DNA of 64,000 bases from Pempheris klunzingeri (Eukaryota > Chordata > Actinopteri > Acropomatiformes > Pempheridae): positions 20,749,432 to 20,813,431 of the forward strand of contig NC_092017.1 of assembly GCF_042242105.1 (NCBI RefSeq), written 5' to 3'. Positions 11,986 to 24,643 of this stretch are shown piece after piece (within the stretch, counting starts at the first letter, position 1; every line of letters begins with the position of its first letter). The notes below the pieces were generated by a model. The model saw only the letters and a program-made list of their open reading frames with translations, searched no databases and was not told where the DNA came from. The position numbers were made by a program, and so were the translations under genes.

Positions 11986-12185
11986 CTGCGGACCGATGAA
12001 GGGGAATGAAAAGTGACCACCGTCGGTCTTTCTTCTTTCCTCTGGAAGTTTGGAGCAGTGGAGGATGAAAAAGAAACTACTGAATCCGTAGGAAGATGAG
12101 AAGTTTGTGTGTCGGCGTGGAGGTGGAGGTCTTTTCTTGGAGGATAACTTTAAAAAGCTTCTGTTCCAGGCACAGACGGACACCG
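11986..12185 (-). other. ocln: Occludin non-coding first exon (5' UTR)
   Basis: A GC-rich block on the minus strand ends in a strong donor: CGCAG then GTAAGAC, with the last exon base at 11986. The next good acceptor downstream is the CAG just before the occludin start exon (exon base 7428). This gives a 4.6 kb first intron and an untranslated leader, as is usual for occludin genes. The upstream edge (transcription start) is a guess, placed where the sequence turns into CpG-rich promoter DNA. Confidence 0.6.
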
Positions 12186-12340
12186 CGGCTCCTTCTCACT
12201 CCGCTGCCTCTGAACAAGTGCTTTGTCCCGCCTGTGCGCGGTGATGAGGCCCGCCGGCCGCACTACACCGCCGGGCTTCTGCCGCCAGGGGTCGGGCTTT
12301 CTGCGGGTCACAGCTTCCGCCGGACAATATAGTGCTTCAA
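12186..12340 (-). promoter_or_regulatory. Probable occludin CpG-rich promoter
   Basis: A short CpG-rich island in otherwise AT-rich DNA, directly upstream of the proposed occludin leader exon. It contains GC-box-like words (GGCGGGAC on the minus strand) and several CCGCCGG-type runs. I see no clear TATA box at a fixed distance. Placement rests on the downstream splice donor and base composition only. Confidence 0.5.
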
Positions 12341-12533
12341 AGTAGCTGCAAACATTTTAACGGGGAAAACTGGGGGGGGAGTGATTACAGTTTTACACAC
12401 ACACACACACAAACAAAACAAGCATTATTATTATTCCTGTTAAAATGATCTGTCAATATTAAGAAAAGAGATTTATTGAACACATTTTACATTATTTTTC
12501 TTATGCTATGTATTGTAAATATCTGTATGTTTA

Positions 12534-12534
<1 letters not shown>

Positions 12535-12619
<85 letters not shown>
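12535..12619. repeat. (GATA)n microsatellite
   Basis: About 21 uninterrupted tetranucleotide units in the ocln-mfsd12 intergenic region. Confidence 0.97.
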
Positions 12620-14034
12620 GTTATGAAGTTCATCTTTAGACATTTTTATTCAGTTTAACCCATTTTCTAACCATTAGTTCCTTTGAGATCAATGATTGCT
12701 AAGGGAGACCTGGACAAGAAAGCAGTGCAGATATTACAGGGAAAACAAGAATAAGGAACACAGAACAAGGAAATATAGAACTTAAAAGATGTGCACTAAA
12801 CTGTAGAAATGACTAAAATACCTACAGACATAGACAACTAGTTTATAGCCTGACAGACGGAGACGGAGCAGATGAAAGCTTTCTTTTCTGATTTGGTCCG
12901 TGCACTTGTAACAGACGACAAAAACACATGTAAAGTCAGATTTGATGGTAATACTAGAAAATGTTTTTCCTAAGATAAAATATTTAACTTGGTTGCTTCT
13001 CAGTGTTGATCTCTCATTTACAATAAATCCATGGCCTTTTCTTTTGTCCTCACTGGTCCCTACTTTTTGTTTCTCGCTCTCCTTTTGTTACAGTTAGTAT
13101 TTCATCTGTCTCACAAGGCTGTTTCAATGTATACATTTAGTTGCATTACCCCAAAAGGGTTTACGTCCTTCTTTATAAGAGAAAATAGCTGATGTACATT
13201 ATGATTTTCTTGCTAGATGCACTGGGCTGGGATTTCCTTTTCTTGATTTGAAAAAAATGAGACTGCACAATAAAGAGTGAACCATTTAAACACAACAAGA
13301 AATTGGCAACAATAGAGAAGGTGACAAATCAAAGCTTGAGAGTAATATACAAACTTTTGTCCTGGCTGCAGAGAACTAATCATCAAAAGAAAACAGGACT
13401 TACAAATGATGGTTGGAACTATTGGAATTTATTTTATAAAACTGATTTTTAATGAATTCAAATCACAGACATGTGTAGCTGACTGATTTATGGGTTTGCA
13501 TGCAAAAATGAAAACATACAATATCTGAACATTATTAAATTATTTTAAATTTCAGAAGGATGCAAGATCATGGAGGAATCATTACAATGAAATCTTTATG
13601 TAAATCTTTGCTGTCTCTCTATTTTCCCTGTAGTGTGTAATAGTGGTTATTCTTCTCCAACAGTACATATGATAATGGTCAGGCACTGTATTACAGTTCC
13701 CACACACACAAACACACCCACATGTTCAAGAGGAGTCAAGTTCACCCAGTTCAGTTCTTTGGATCGGCACCGCCATCGCTGCCAGGTCAATGAAAACATC
13801 CGGCTTCATTCACAGCAGAACGCTGAGGCAGAGGTCGGATCACATCATATTTCAAACATGCGTCTCGTGTTTATCTGCATGAGACGTCTGTCAAGACTGT
13901 GAGTCATTCAGGCCGCAGTCTAAGAAGTGCTGAGTCCAGGGCAACAAAATCAAGTCCAGTCGCACCTTACTTATCACTTATAGTATCACCTATATGAAAT
14001 ATTATATTTTGCATTTACAAGTTCTGCCTTTCAA

Positions 14035-14040
14035 TTTATT
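14035..14040 (-). terminator. Candidate mfsd12 polyadenylation signal
   Basis: AATAAA on the minus strand about 360 bases past the mfsd12 stop codon; an ATTAAA lies at 14073-14078. These are the first such signals after the stop, but no transcript data are available to choose. Confidence 0.45.
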
Positions 14041-14397
14041 CTGGTCACAAACTTTTCCTGTGATGAGGAGCTTTTAATATAATTCCCCCCCCTCAGGAAA
14101 GCAGTGTAGTTACTGATTCATACACTAGATGGTAGCATGGCTTTCTGCTCTGCATCATTTCTCTTGTCCAACAGCAAAGGCTGTCCTCTCCAAAACTCAA
14201 AATGACAAAGTGTGCTCCGTATCCAGCTGACACAGTGGGGTCTAATAGTGGATTTAAGCAGAAAAAAGCTACATTCAAAATATCCCTGTCACTAACATAA
14301 CACTGAAGGCTTCTGAGTCTCTGACATGATGTTGTGTTGCTCTGCGTGTGTCCACTGGTACAGTGACTACCAATGAGTGTAGTGTGGATTATGACCC

Positions 14398-15102
14398 CTA
14401 ACTTTTCCGTATCCTGATTGGCCAGATCAGCACAGTGACCAGGCAAAGTCCTGCAGCCACGGCCACGCCGCCGGTTACTGTCGCCATGACGTCACGATAA
14501 AACCAAACACAGGCCGGACAGCAGGCCTCTGAGCTGTTGGAGAGCACATAAAAGAAAAAGGGAATCGCTTTTGTTCAGCTGTGACAGAAAAGCAGCAAAC
14601 TTGTGATCTTTGGGAGGTGAAAGGTCAAGTGTGTGCAGTAAAGTAAAATCCTCTCACACAGACATGAGTTAAAGTATCAGGCCCCAATCAGACATAACGC
14701 ACTTTAGCAGCCCGGGGCAGCTTTTTGTAACGGTTTTCACTGAGTGTGAAGCTTTTTGCTGCCGCTTTCTTTCAGACCCCCCCTACCCTGTCCACCGCAC
14801 TCAGCCCCAAGTTCACTGGTTCTTATCGGCAGGTATTCGGTTTGAACCTTGAACCTTTCAGTGTGGAGCATGTCCCCCCCGCGCTTGAGTTTTCTCCCAC
14901 AGTCCAAAGACATGTAGGTTTGGTTAATTAGTCACTCTAAATCAGCCGTAGTTGTGTGTGTGAGTGTGAATGTGAATGGTTATCTGTCGCTATGTGTCGG
15001 CTCTGTGATTGGCTGATAACCAGTCCAGGGTGTACCCCGCCTCTAGCTCAATGTCAGCTGGGATTGACTCCAACTTAGCCACCATATATATATATATATA
15101 TT

Positions 15103-15138
<36 letters not shown>

Positions 15139-15139
15139 C

Positions 15140-15234
<95 letters not shown>

Positions 15235-17224
15235 CAGACAGACAAGTAGATATTGCAGAAAAGATTGGGAACAGCTGCCAGGCAGTAAAAAGCTCAACCA
15301 CAAAACCCTTTCTGTTTTCACTTCTCTGTCTGTGTTCATCTTTTCAGTTTTTACCAAACTTTCCTTTTAATGGAGTGTAAAGGGCAGCTAATGTGTCACA
15401 CAGAGGCTCACCTGCATGGTCGGATGCTCTGGATGAGGACGACCCCCACGCCGTTAGCCACCTTGTCTGTGAGGCTCATAGAGCCATAAACAAAGGCTCC
15501 ACTTTGCTGCCAAACACGACAGAGATCAAAGATTATTACAGTCACTGCAGAGGAGCACAAAGGAACACGATTTATCTGAAACGCCTGCACAATTCTTCAC
15601 AGCGTTCTTTTCTGTAAGACACACAATAGACTCTCTGTGAGCGTTTATCCAGCATTTTCATTCATCTTTTTTCAGAGTGTGAGTGAAGATACAGACAGAC
15701 ACGAGTAGAGCTGTGACAGCAGTAAAAGGTGCTGTGATACTAACACACTCTTTAATTTCACAGCTGAGAGCTTTCCCAAAGCAACTTCTAATATCACAGT
15801 GATCCGGTGGCATGAGAACGACCTGACTGGTTTGATAAACTTGGTTTGACAACTTGCAGTATAACTTTAATCGTGGTGCAGATCCTCAGTTTGCTCTGCT
15901 GTGACCAGACAACTGATTCAGCACTTAAATGTTTGTTTCTGCTTTGTGATGAGGTTTCTCTTGACCCCATTTGTGCTGAAAATTAAACACAAATTTCAGC
16001 TTTGATTCTGTTGAGAAATAAGAAAATAAGGATACAACCAACATCTGCATTATTCCCTGCACTGTACTACTGCAAATGTGATTATTGGTATTTGTTCTCT
16101 GAAAAGTTTTTCAAAGAGGAGTTTTGGCAGATTAGGAAACTACTGTGTTATTTCTGTCAACCCAGCCATGGCACCCCGCTGTTGAGCACACTGATTATTT
16201 ATTCCCATAATTAACTAATTTAAGGCACATCACTGGCATTAGTCTATATTGCTTAATGTCAACAAATCCCATGAAAAGACCAAAACCAAGAATATCTTAC
16301 TACTATTATTATCTACTGAAGATGCAAATCTTCAGGTCACAAATATATAGTTTCACTTTTAAAAAACACTCACTAATTTCCTAAAATAGGTGGGAATTGT
16401 AGTTTTGAGCAAACATCACTCAAGCTGGAGTAAATTGTGCATTTGTTGGGGACTATTTTCAGACATGGTTTAGTACACACGTGTTGCTGTAGTGTGAGTT
16501 TTTACAGTAGCAGGAAAATGAATTGACTCAAAATGAACTACGGTACGGTGTGTGTGTTCATTGTAATGTAGGAACCTGGATGGTATTGGAGGAGGAATAA
16601 CAGAGGAATAAGATATAGCAGGTGTTAGATACATACACAATACTTGTTTTTTCATGGGATTTGATGATATCAAGAAAAATATAGAATACAACACGCTTCA
16701 TCCTTCTGATTCCTCCATGCAGCAGCTCTCCCACAAGGCTGTAAACTGTCAGCTCCCCTGCACCTTACCGTCTGCTCCCCGATGAGTGTGGCTGTCATGG
16801 ACAGAGACATAACCAGGATTGTAGCTGACCCGGCTCCCAGCAGCACTCCTGCTCCATAGATGCTCTCAGCTCCCATTTTTTCGTCCACAAACACCCAGGT
16901 GGCAAAGGCGAGCACCAACAACAGGCCGACCAAATAGGTAATCTGACAAGGGACAAATGCATCTCATGTTAATCGAAGACGTGAATTCATAACACAGTGT
17001 TGACAGAGTTGATAAAAACGTGTGTATGCAGAGACTCACACTGATTCCTACGAGTTTGCTGACTGGTTTCATGGCCAGAGAGCAAACAAAGCCGCTGACA
17101 TACATCACCAGAGGAATGATGGCAATGAAGCTCTGAGGAGAGAGGAAGGAAATAAGTATTGAAATTGCAACGCAGACGTTTCTCAAACACAGGCGACAAA
17201 ATTAGTTCTCCAAGTCACTGTATG

Positions 17225-17263
<39 letters not shown>

Positions 17264-20200
17264 AGTGAGGCCTCACCTTTGGTAACATGAGTGAGTTGGT
17301 GAGGTAAACTGAGATGTAGGTCTGAGACAGGTTGACCATTAATCTGGTGCACATGTACAGAAACGCCACCTGACAAAATCAAGCAAAGGACAAAAGATTT
17401 AAAGGACCATTTCAGCGTTTTTGCACATTCTCGCGAAATCTTCAAATAACACAGTGTGTTGATGTTTGCGACACACTTGTAGATTTTGAATACTTTTTTT
17501 TTTTGCAGCACTCCAGGCAGCCATTGGTTTCCATTTATTTCTGTGCAATATGAAAATCAATTACTATCAATCACTGAGTAAACTCCGAATTAACAAGGGT
17601 TCTGTCCAGTCACAAAAACAAAGTGTTGTCTCACCCTTCCTGTAATCTGAAATATTGTTTTTTTGTGAAATGTCATTACATTTTCACAAATGTTGTGTTT
17701 TGACCCTCAGGGCTACCATACATAATATAGTTTTGATGCCTCACATTGTTGAGCATAAGCTTCTGAAACACATCGTTAATAACCCAAACAGGTTGCTACC
17801 CTGTGGTTTTTCACACCATATGGAAATGAATGGAAGCAAATAGTTGCGGAACAGGAAACAGGAAAATTACATTAAAATTTGGTTTGCATGTAAAGTGTAT
17901 GTGATTATATCCAGAGTTACAATGCTGCTCCCTGTGAAACAAAGGAGGAGAAACTTTCCCTGCACAGGTTTAGGAGTCACCTGGTAGAAAGAGGGCTCCT
18001 TCAACCAGTGATTCCACTGAAATACAAGATGAGGCAAAGCGTCCTGTGAGGGGGATCGTGTGATCAGCTGATCCTCTGTCCCTGAGCCTGGCGTGTGCTC
18101 TTTTGTGCCGACATGGAAAATCAGGGAGAATAAAGCTCCAGTGCCCAGCATAGCGAGGGCCAGAGTCTGTGGGCAGAGACAGAGATCAGGTCAAAATGGA
18201 AATTTTACAGGAGTGCACTAATCTCTCTCTGGCATCTCTCCTCTTACCCTGAACAGAGGGACGTCCGCCTGCCCCAGGCTGTCCGTGACGAAGGGGTCCA
18301 CACTGTGCTCAGCCTGGAAGTGAAATAGCAGCCAAGCCGCAGCGTACACTGTGATATTAGCCACCACAGTGAAGGCATACCTGCACAAAGGGGGAATAAA
18401 AGTGAAACAATCAAACAGTAATTTGGCTGTGCTGGTTGTTGCAGCTTTAAAGAAAGGACACCATAACAGAGACACAGAGAGATCTCGTTTTAGCACCATT
18501 ATTCACAAATAGATTTGAGCTGCTCTGTAAAACATGATGCCGTTACTTCTCTTTTCTGTTCACTAGGAAATTAGCTGCCATTTCTGTCTCATTGTTTCAC
18601 TTCCACTGGCGTGATAATCACCCATGACATGAATCTGATGTTGCAACTAGCCGAGCACAGGCTGTGTTGTCCATCATCTATAATTGGACAGTGGAGGAGG
18701 AAGAAGGAATTAGAGGAAGTCGTGACAACTCAAGACAAGATGGGAATCAGGCTGGGGTTGGGTAGAGGAAAAAGGAGACGCTGGGAAGGAAGCTGGACGG
18801 ATGAAGAGATGATAAACAATGGAAGAACTGACCTTCATGTTTTCAGATTCAGAAAAAGTCAAATGTTCCAGTCCGAAAGTTACAATCACATGTCATCACT
18901 TAGACCAAGGATGATTAACCACACCAGTTTATCTCTGACTATTTACTCCTGATACTGCAGCTCCTTAAAGCCTGATTCTCTATATATATACTATTAAAGC
19001 TGAATGTAAACTGAAACGTTCACTGCTGTCTCAAAAACTTCTCTCTAAGCTCACAGGAATTGCTTTCTAGATGATCGCAAGTTTAATCACATATATTCCA
19101 CTGTAAGTAAACTGATCACAGATTACACAGGTCACACCACGTTTGATTGACATTGACATTTCTAACACTGTAGGATGCAAACAATTAAGCAAGGGATCTA
19201 CATTAAAGGAACATTTCACTCTAAAATGGGTTTCTTTTAATCAAATTTGTCACCGCAGTTTTCAATTAAATTAAAGAAATCTCTGCTTGGAATAAACAGC
19301 TCGGAGACATCTTGTAATAAGGATTTAATCAGGAGATTAATCCCAACGCTGTGAAAAACTGCTCAGGACACTGACAGCACACAGACTGTGATTAGAGCTG
19401 AAACAATTAATCCATTAATCAATTAACCAATCAACAAAAAATTTAACTTTTGGATTACTTTGATGTTTATTATCTTATGTCATTTTTTAAACCTAAATGC
19501 TTGATCTTATTTGATTTTTACACCTCAATAATTTTGGTTTTTCGTACAAAACAAGCACGTTGATAATAAGTCCCCTTCAGCTTTAAGAAATTGTGATGAG
19601 ATTTGTAACAGTTTTCTGACATTTTGTGCAGCAAATAACTAATAATGAAAATAATCAGCAGATTAATTGGATAGTTAGAGTATTAAATGTGACACAGTGA
19701 CCATTAGGGTATAATATACTGAATAAATCACTATGAGCCCATCATCAGTCACTAATTTACACCAAAAATGTTCCCATGCTGATCATTACATCATGTTTTA
19801 TTGCCTCCTTGTGTCTGTGGAGACCAACTTTACTGTTAAAGTCAGTGCAGCTAAAACGAAGGCGGTCCTCCCGTCCAGGACGTCCAGGACGTCCGTGATG
19901 TCGTCCCCTCACCTGAAAGCAGTGAGCTCCACCTTGTCGCTGTCACTGGACACGAGCTCTGGGATGAGGGACAGGTGAGAGATCTGAGTGGCTGCCCAGC
20001 CCAACTGGAAGATGATGATGAAGGGGGAGAAGTAGATAATCTGAGCCCATTGAGGAGTGTTGTCGTTACAGGCCAGGCAGGAGGTGAAAATGAAGGGGAA
20101 AGACACAAGAACACAAACAGTCCCTGGAAAGTAGAGGAAGGGATTCCTTTAATCTCTCTAGAATATCATCAAATGTTACAGCATATGTAATGTTTTCACC

Positions 20201-21371
20201 ATTTTATACCATGTTCAGAAAAGCATAATAAGTAATGTCAATAATATTGTTAGAATATATATTTTCTTAATGTCCCTTTAATGTCAGTGGTCCAAAAAAA
20301 AGCAACTAAGCACTTTAACTGAAGTCGCTCCTTTTCTTAACTAAAGTTACTTACAACTTGCCTTAATTCTATTTGATGCAACTTTGCATTTCTACTCCAA
20401 GACTTTTATTTGAGTAGTAAAAATTAGCTCCACTTCAGTCAGCTTCATGAAAGCTGATTGAGTTTTATTGCATGAACAATAATAATTCAGTGATACATTA
20501 ACACCGTTATGAATTAGAAGTAGTCCACTTTTACAAGTATAAGTACAGAAGTCAAAGTTTCTTGTGGTTAACACTATTAGTACTACTAGGACTACCAGGA
20601 GTCCATTTACTCAAGCGTTGTACTTGAGTACAATTATGAGGTACTTGTACTTCAGGCATGACTTTTCACTTTTACTCCACCTCCTTTTTGCTTTTTACTG
20701 CATATTTTTTGATGGTTACTTTTTACACAACAAACATATATTCTTGTACATGATGCAGCACTTTACCAGTAATCTACTCAGTAGTACACAAAGTAGGCCC
20801 AGTGCAAAACTACGTTAAAATGCTCTCATATGTGCTAGTTAGTCATAAATATTAAACATATATAAAACACTGTGAAATTGGCCATTCTACATAGTTTATT
20901 TTTGACAGATTAAGTATGCTGACTAAACTCTTTCTTCAGTAACATTTTGACTCCAGGACTTTTACTCGTAACAAAGTATTTTTACTTTTACTTAAGTATA
21001 AGGATCTCAGTGCTTCTTCCAACACTGATTATATGAGGAACATGCGCTCCGAGCTACTCACCCAGCAGATGCCAGGTTTTCCTCTTGCCGCAGATTCCCG
21101 CCGTCCTGTCTGATTCATATCCAACCAGAGGGGTGCACACTCCGTCCGCTATTTGACCAATCAGCAGCGCCACACCTGCGTAGGTGCTGTGGAGGCCGAG
21201 CACGGAGTGCAGGTAGACCAGCAGGTAGGTGAACCACATCGAGGCGCACAGGTCGTTTAGAAAATGTCCCGCAGCGTAACACAGCCGCCTGCAGACTGAT
21301 AAAGACCGACCAGGAGGCACAAACTGCTCCATGACTGATTTGACTCCTGTGATAAAACTTCCTTTATTCAC
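14398..21371 (-). CDS. mfsd12: MFSD12, lysosomal/melanosomal cysteine importer (complete, 9 exons)
   Basis: Major-facilitator membrane protein needed to bring cysteine into lysosomes and melanosomes; in vertebrates it affects red/yellow pigment. Exons: 21371-21062, 20123-19913, 18380-18248, 18166-17981, 17369-17277, 17132-17040, 16942-16769, 15506-15412, 14533-14398. Phases close exactly to 476 residues, against 480 in human. Landmarks: [18 protein letters not shown] near residues 34-51, the MFS loop [111 protein letters not shown] and a last helix ending at TAG. Overall composition fits 12 helices. A second in-frame ATG at 21332 would give a protein 13 residues shorter and closer to the human N-terminal length. 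No frameshift or missing exon is seen. Confidence 0.96.
14860..15083 (+). mobile_element. SINE-like repeat fragment in the last mfsd12 intron
   Basis: Same family as the better copy at 44040-44350 but in the opposite orientation. Shared blocks are ttctcccacagtccaaagacatg, ggttaattagtcactctaa, tgtgaatggtt and ccagtccagggtgtacccc. The tRNA-like end is missing here. Confidence 0.7.
15084..15240. repeat. Compound microsatellite (TA)n-(TG)n-(GATA)n-(GACA)n
   Basis: Four simple arrays in series directly after the SINE-like fragment, within mfsd12 intron 8. The GATA part is about 23 units. Confidence 0.97.
17226..17261. repeat. (CA)n microsatellite in mfsd12
   Basis: About 18 units of CA close to the donor side of the 17369-17277 exon; the tract lies 15 bases from the exon edge, inside the intron. 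Confidence 0.95.
19393..19675 (+). mobile_element. hAT-like MITE copy in mfsd12 intron 2
   Basis: Opens TAGAGCTGAAACAATTAATC and contains tcattttttaaacc, gatgagatttgtaac and ttttctgacattttgtgcag blocks shared with sister copies; the right end is eroded. Confidence 0.55.
20285..21026 (+). mobile_element. Non-autonomous DNA element in mfsd12 intron 1
   Basis: A roughly 740-bp block starting CAGTGGTCC and ending TCCAACACTG, with the right-hand stretch (ttttacttttacttaagtataag, cagtgcttcttcc) of a repeat common in fish genomes. A related fragment lies at the right edge of the window (about 63790-63955). Short terminal repeats CAGTG/CACTG are seen; I could not define a target duplication. Confidence 0.5.
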
Positions 21372-22733
21372 AATTAGAGATCTCTCGTTGTCATATTTAC
21401 AAATACATGATGCAAATAGTTACACTAACAGACGTTGAGCAAAAACACAGTTCAACCTTGGTCTGAGCATCTCCAAAAAAAAAACTCCCCCGGCTATAAA
21501 TCATATAATGAACGTAATGTTATGGGTTAGGTCAAGCTGGGTCCCCGAGCTGGTCAGCTGAACCGGTTTAGCTTCCGGCTGAGTAATTTAATGCGTCTAC
21601 AGAAGCGTTTCTGAGCAATCAGCGACACTTGGGAATCACCGGTGACTTCACGCGTAAAAGCGCGCTGGTGCGCCCTGTGCCATCCTGGGAACATCTGGAG
21701 GATTGTTTCGTCTTTAAGTTAATAAACAGCTCTGCAGTGTACCCGCCTCCACTGAGGTCTGAACTGGATGAATAACCAGGCCGTGGTTACGAGTGCCTTT
21801 GAAAACTCGTGAGTTACAATATTGTTTCCAAATACAGTCAGTTCCTCTTTGTTCTTCACATGGCGAGTGATTCAAGCACGGAAGCCACGTTAGTCCTCTA
21901 AATCATAATTATACAAACAGTTTTCCTTCGCAACTTCAAATCTATTAGGTTCGCAGACACTTGAGAAGATCAAATACCAATTTCGTAAAGAGGCAAAATG
22001 TCAAATGTGTAAAATTTCGCATATTTTCTTCATTTTTTCCATTGCTGTTGTTTTCAGTTGACTTTAATTCAGACATTTAGCACCTTAACTGGTTTAAACC
22101 CATTAATTTTAATCCACTAGTATGGATTTAGACATCTGCAGCGTTGCCTTTTGTAAACACCAAGTGGAAAACAACCTGAACTTCCCTTTACCATTACATG
22201 ACACATACATGTATGTAGCTGTGGTCATCATTCACATCACACAGTGGTGACATACCGGTCAGTCAGTCTCGTGTAATCTTAAATTAAAAATTAATGAATC
22301 ATAACAGTGAGGCTCAAGTGGGTCTTTAAAGGGACAATCCGCTGATTTTACCCATCAGGAGTGTCGAGGTTCTGGGAGGGGGGGGGCAAAGTCTGGGCTG
22401 ATTTACATACTGGACACGTGAGGGTTAAAATAAAGGGTATTTGGGAGGTAAAATGAAACCCAATGAGACGCCATCGAACTGCATTATGGGAAATGTAGGA
22501 TCCTGTGTTTTTGGTTTTTCTGTCTCTTGCCAGTCCCCACAACTTTATGCTAACATTATATTAAAATCACTGGAGTTCATTGAGTAACTCAAGGCCACAG
22601 AAGTTGACCCAGAAACTTTAGGGGAGATTTAAAACATCCTTAACACAAGACACAGAGCCAGACATGCATCTTATTTTGGCCAGGAAACCAAAAAACACAC
22701 ATTAAAGAAATGATCAAAGAGATTACATGAAAC

Positions 22734-23057
22734 TAGAGCTGCAACTGTTGAATAAAGTTCATCTGAAACTATTCTGATAATTGATCATTTGTCTTTTTTT
22801 TTCTTTTTTTTTTAGAAAAATTACCAAACATTTGATGGTTCTGGGTTTTCTAATATGAGAAATAAGAATTCACTCCTTTTTTTGGTAAAGTAAATGGAAT
22901 ATTTGGGGATTTTGGATTCTTAGTGGAACAAAATAAGACATTTGATAACATGGTCTAGGATAATCTAACAGCCACTTTTCACTGTTTTCTGATGTTCTAC
23001 AGTAACAAGAATCCACAAATTGATCAATAATTAAAATAATCATTAGTTGCAGCCCTA
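22734..23057 (+). mobile_element. hAT-like MITE, near-complete copy with 8-bp target duplication
   Basis: 324 bp. Left end TAGAGCTGCAACTG, right end CATTAGTTGCAGCCCTA, so the terminal inverted repeat is close to TAGGGCTGCAACTA. Flanks are CATGAAAC (22726-22733) and CATTAAAC (23058-23065), a 7-of-8 match. An 8-bp duplication with TAGGGCTG-type ends is the hAT superfamily signature. No coding capacity. Confidence 0.8.
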
Positions 23058-23330
23058 CATTAAACCAGTTGTTAGCAGCAGCATAAGCAGAACGTAAGAA
23101 GAAAAAAAAAAAAAGGTAAATTGTTTGTGGACTTAGGAAGATTTAGGAAGGTTTGTTCAGGCTCAGAAGCGGCAGCGCATTAATTTCAAAAACATGATGC
23201 ACCTTATAAACAAATAAACCTCATTGAGCTGCATGTCTGTCTGTGACCTCCCGACAAAAATGAGACAATAGTTCAAACAGATTTGGGTTGTTGTCTGTTA
23301 GATCTCTTTGAGCTGGCACCACGCATGTAC

Positions 23331-23578
23331 ACACACACACAGACACACGCACACACACACACACACACACACTCCCGAGCTCTCCCCAAACCAAACAACA
23401 CCACTGACATGTGTTGATTGTCACAGCAGGGGACGGAGGGGAGGGATGTATACTGTTTATAAGTGAGAGCATGGGATGTGCACACAGTCATTAAACACAA
23501 ACACTTACAAAAACCTCCAGAGCTGCACACACAGATATACACACACACCCACACACACACACCCACACCCCCACACAC
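23331..23578. repeat. CA-rich low-complexity tracts
   Basis: Two imperfect CA arrays (about 23331-23372 and 23524-23578, the second followed by CAGA units) separated by about 150 bases of ordinary sequence. Confidence 0.85.
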
Positions 23579-24451
23579 AGAGACAGACAGACAGTTTAGT
23601 AATCCAGTGAGCATTTGGGACAGATTAGATAAAATGTCATTGCGGGACACTCACTTGAGCTTTAAACATTTTACTTAGAAAGGCACAAACTATGATTTCC
23701 TGGTAAATTATTTTGATGTAAGAAATAAAAATCGAAAGACATATCTTTTCTTTTTTTCTCTCATGTAAATCGACAACATTTTTCAGCCATAACTCAGATA
23801 TAAGCATTGTGAAGGACTCTTCCTAGATCAGTCTTTATTAAGTTGTTTTCTTAATTGTTAATTTCAAACCTAAAGTTTTCCACTGTAATTGTTTTTTTTT
23901 CCAAAAGTGCAATAATAATAAGAGAGCTTAATATCGGTTTCTCTTAATCTTCCACAGTACCTGAGGCCAGTGACTGTGCTACAAAGTCCACATTGACAGA
24001 CAAAAAAAAAGCCAGAGTGAGGAAAAGAATTGAACTCCAGAACACTACAACATAAAAATAAGTTTTCAATGAAGGGATTCGACTTTGAAAACTCAGGATG
24101 AGGATTCAATTACAAAAAAAGAAGAAAAAAATAACAACAAAAAAACATAAAAATCCTCCAAATTCTGTTTTATAGATGAAATGCTTCCTGTGTCTCTCAG
24201 ATTTAACATCAGCATAGTTCACCTTTACCTTGATCCCAAAACACACACCAAAGGAAGAAAAGAAAAAAAAAATAAAACAATTTCCTATAGAGCAGATTTC
24301 TTTCACTCGAACCACTCGAATGGTTCCCCCTGATCAACAGCTGACTGTTTCAAACAGTATCTTTTCATATTCACGCCACGTATTCGAGTTTCATTGTTAC
24401 AGCTTTTTTACTTTTTCTCAAGCCCCCCGCCCCCGTTGTAATGCAGGTACG

Positions 24452-24457
24452 TTTATT
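24452..24457 (-). terminator. Candidate csnk1g2 polyadenylation signal
   Basis: AATAAA on the minus strand about 290 bases past the csnk1g2 stop. Another AATAAA lies at 23834-23839 and could serve a longer 3' UTR. Confidence 0.35.
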
Positions 24458-24643
24458 TTTCGTCGATAGAAGGAATCAAGAGTCTGTTGTGGAGTCAGTA
24501 GGACCGCAACATTCCTTTAGCTCGCCAGTAGCCGGGGGAGCGCTGAGAACGAGAAAGAGAGAGCGCGAGGGGGGAGGTACAGAGTGACAGGGGAAATACG
24601 GTGAGAGGAATAAAGAGGTGAGGGGGAAGCTGGAAAGAGATAA

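Larger units (their letters stand above)
12350..14397. other. Intergenic region between mfsd12 and ocln
   Basis: Contains the GATA microsatellite, the mfsd12 3' UTR at the right end and otherwise AT-rich DNA. No open exon of convincing composition on either strand. Confidence 0.6.
15507..20122 (-). other. mfsd12 introns 2-7
   Basis: Introns longer than 300 bp here are 15507-16768, 17370-17980 and 18381-19912. They contain the CA microsatellite near 17.2 kb and one hAT-like MITE copy (19393-19675); otherwise I see nothing. Splice borders are all GT-AG. Confidence 0.7.

Noticed and set aside
12535..15240. Regular repeats considered as a CRISPR array
   Set aside because: These are 4-base microsatellites without spacers, in a vertebrate genome.
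14990..15357. Frames with Ser-Ile-Tyr-Leu repeats
   Set aside because: Translation of the GATA array.
18611..18952. Plus-strand frame of 113 codons
   Set aside because: Lies in an mfsd12 intron, with biased Arg/Gly/Glu composition from purine-rich DNA and no domain.
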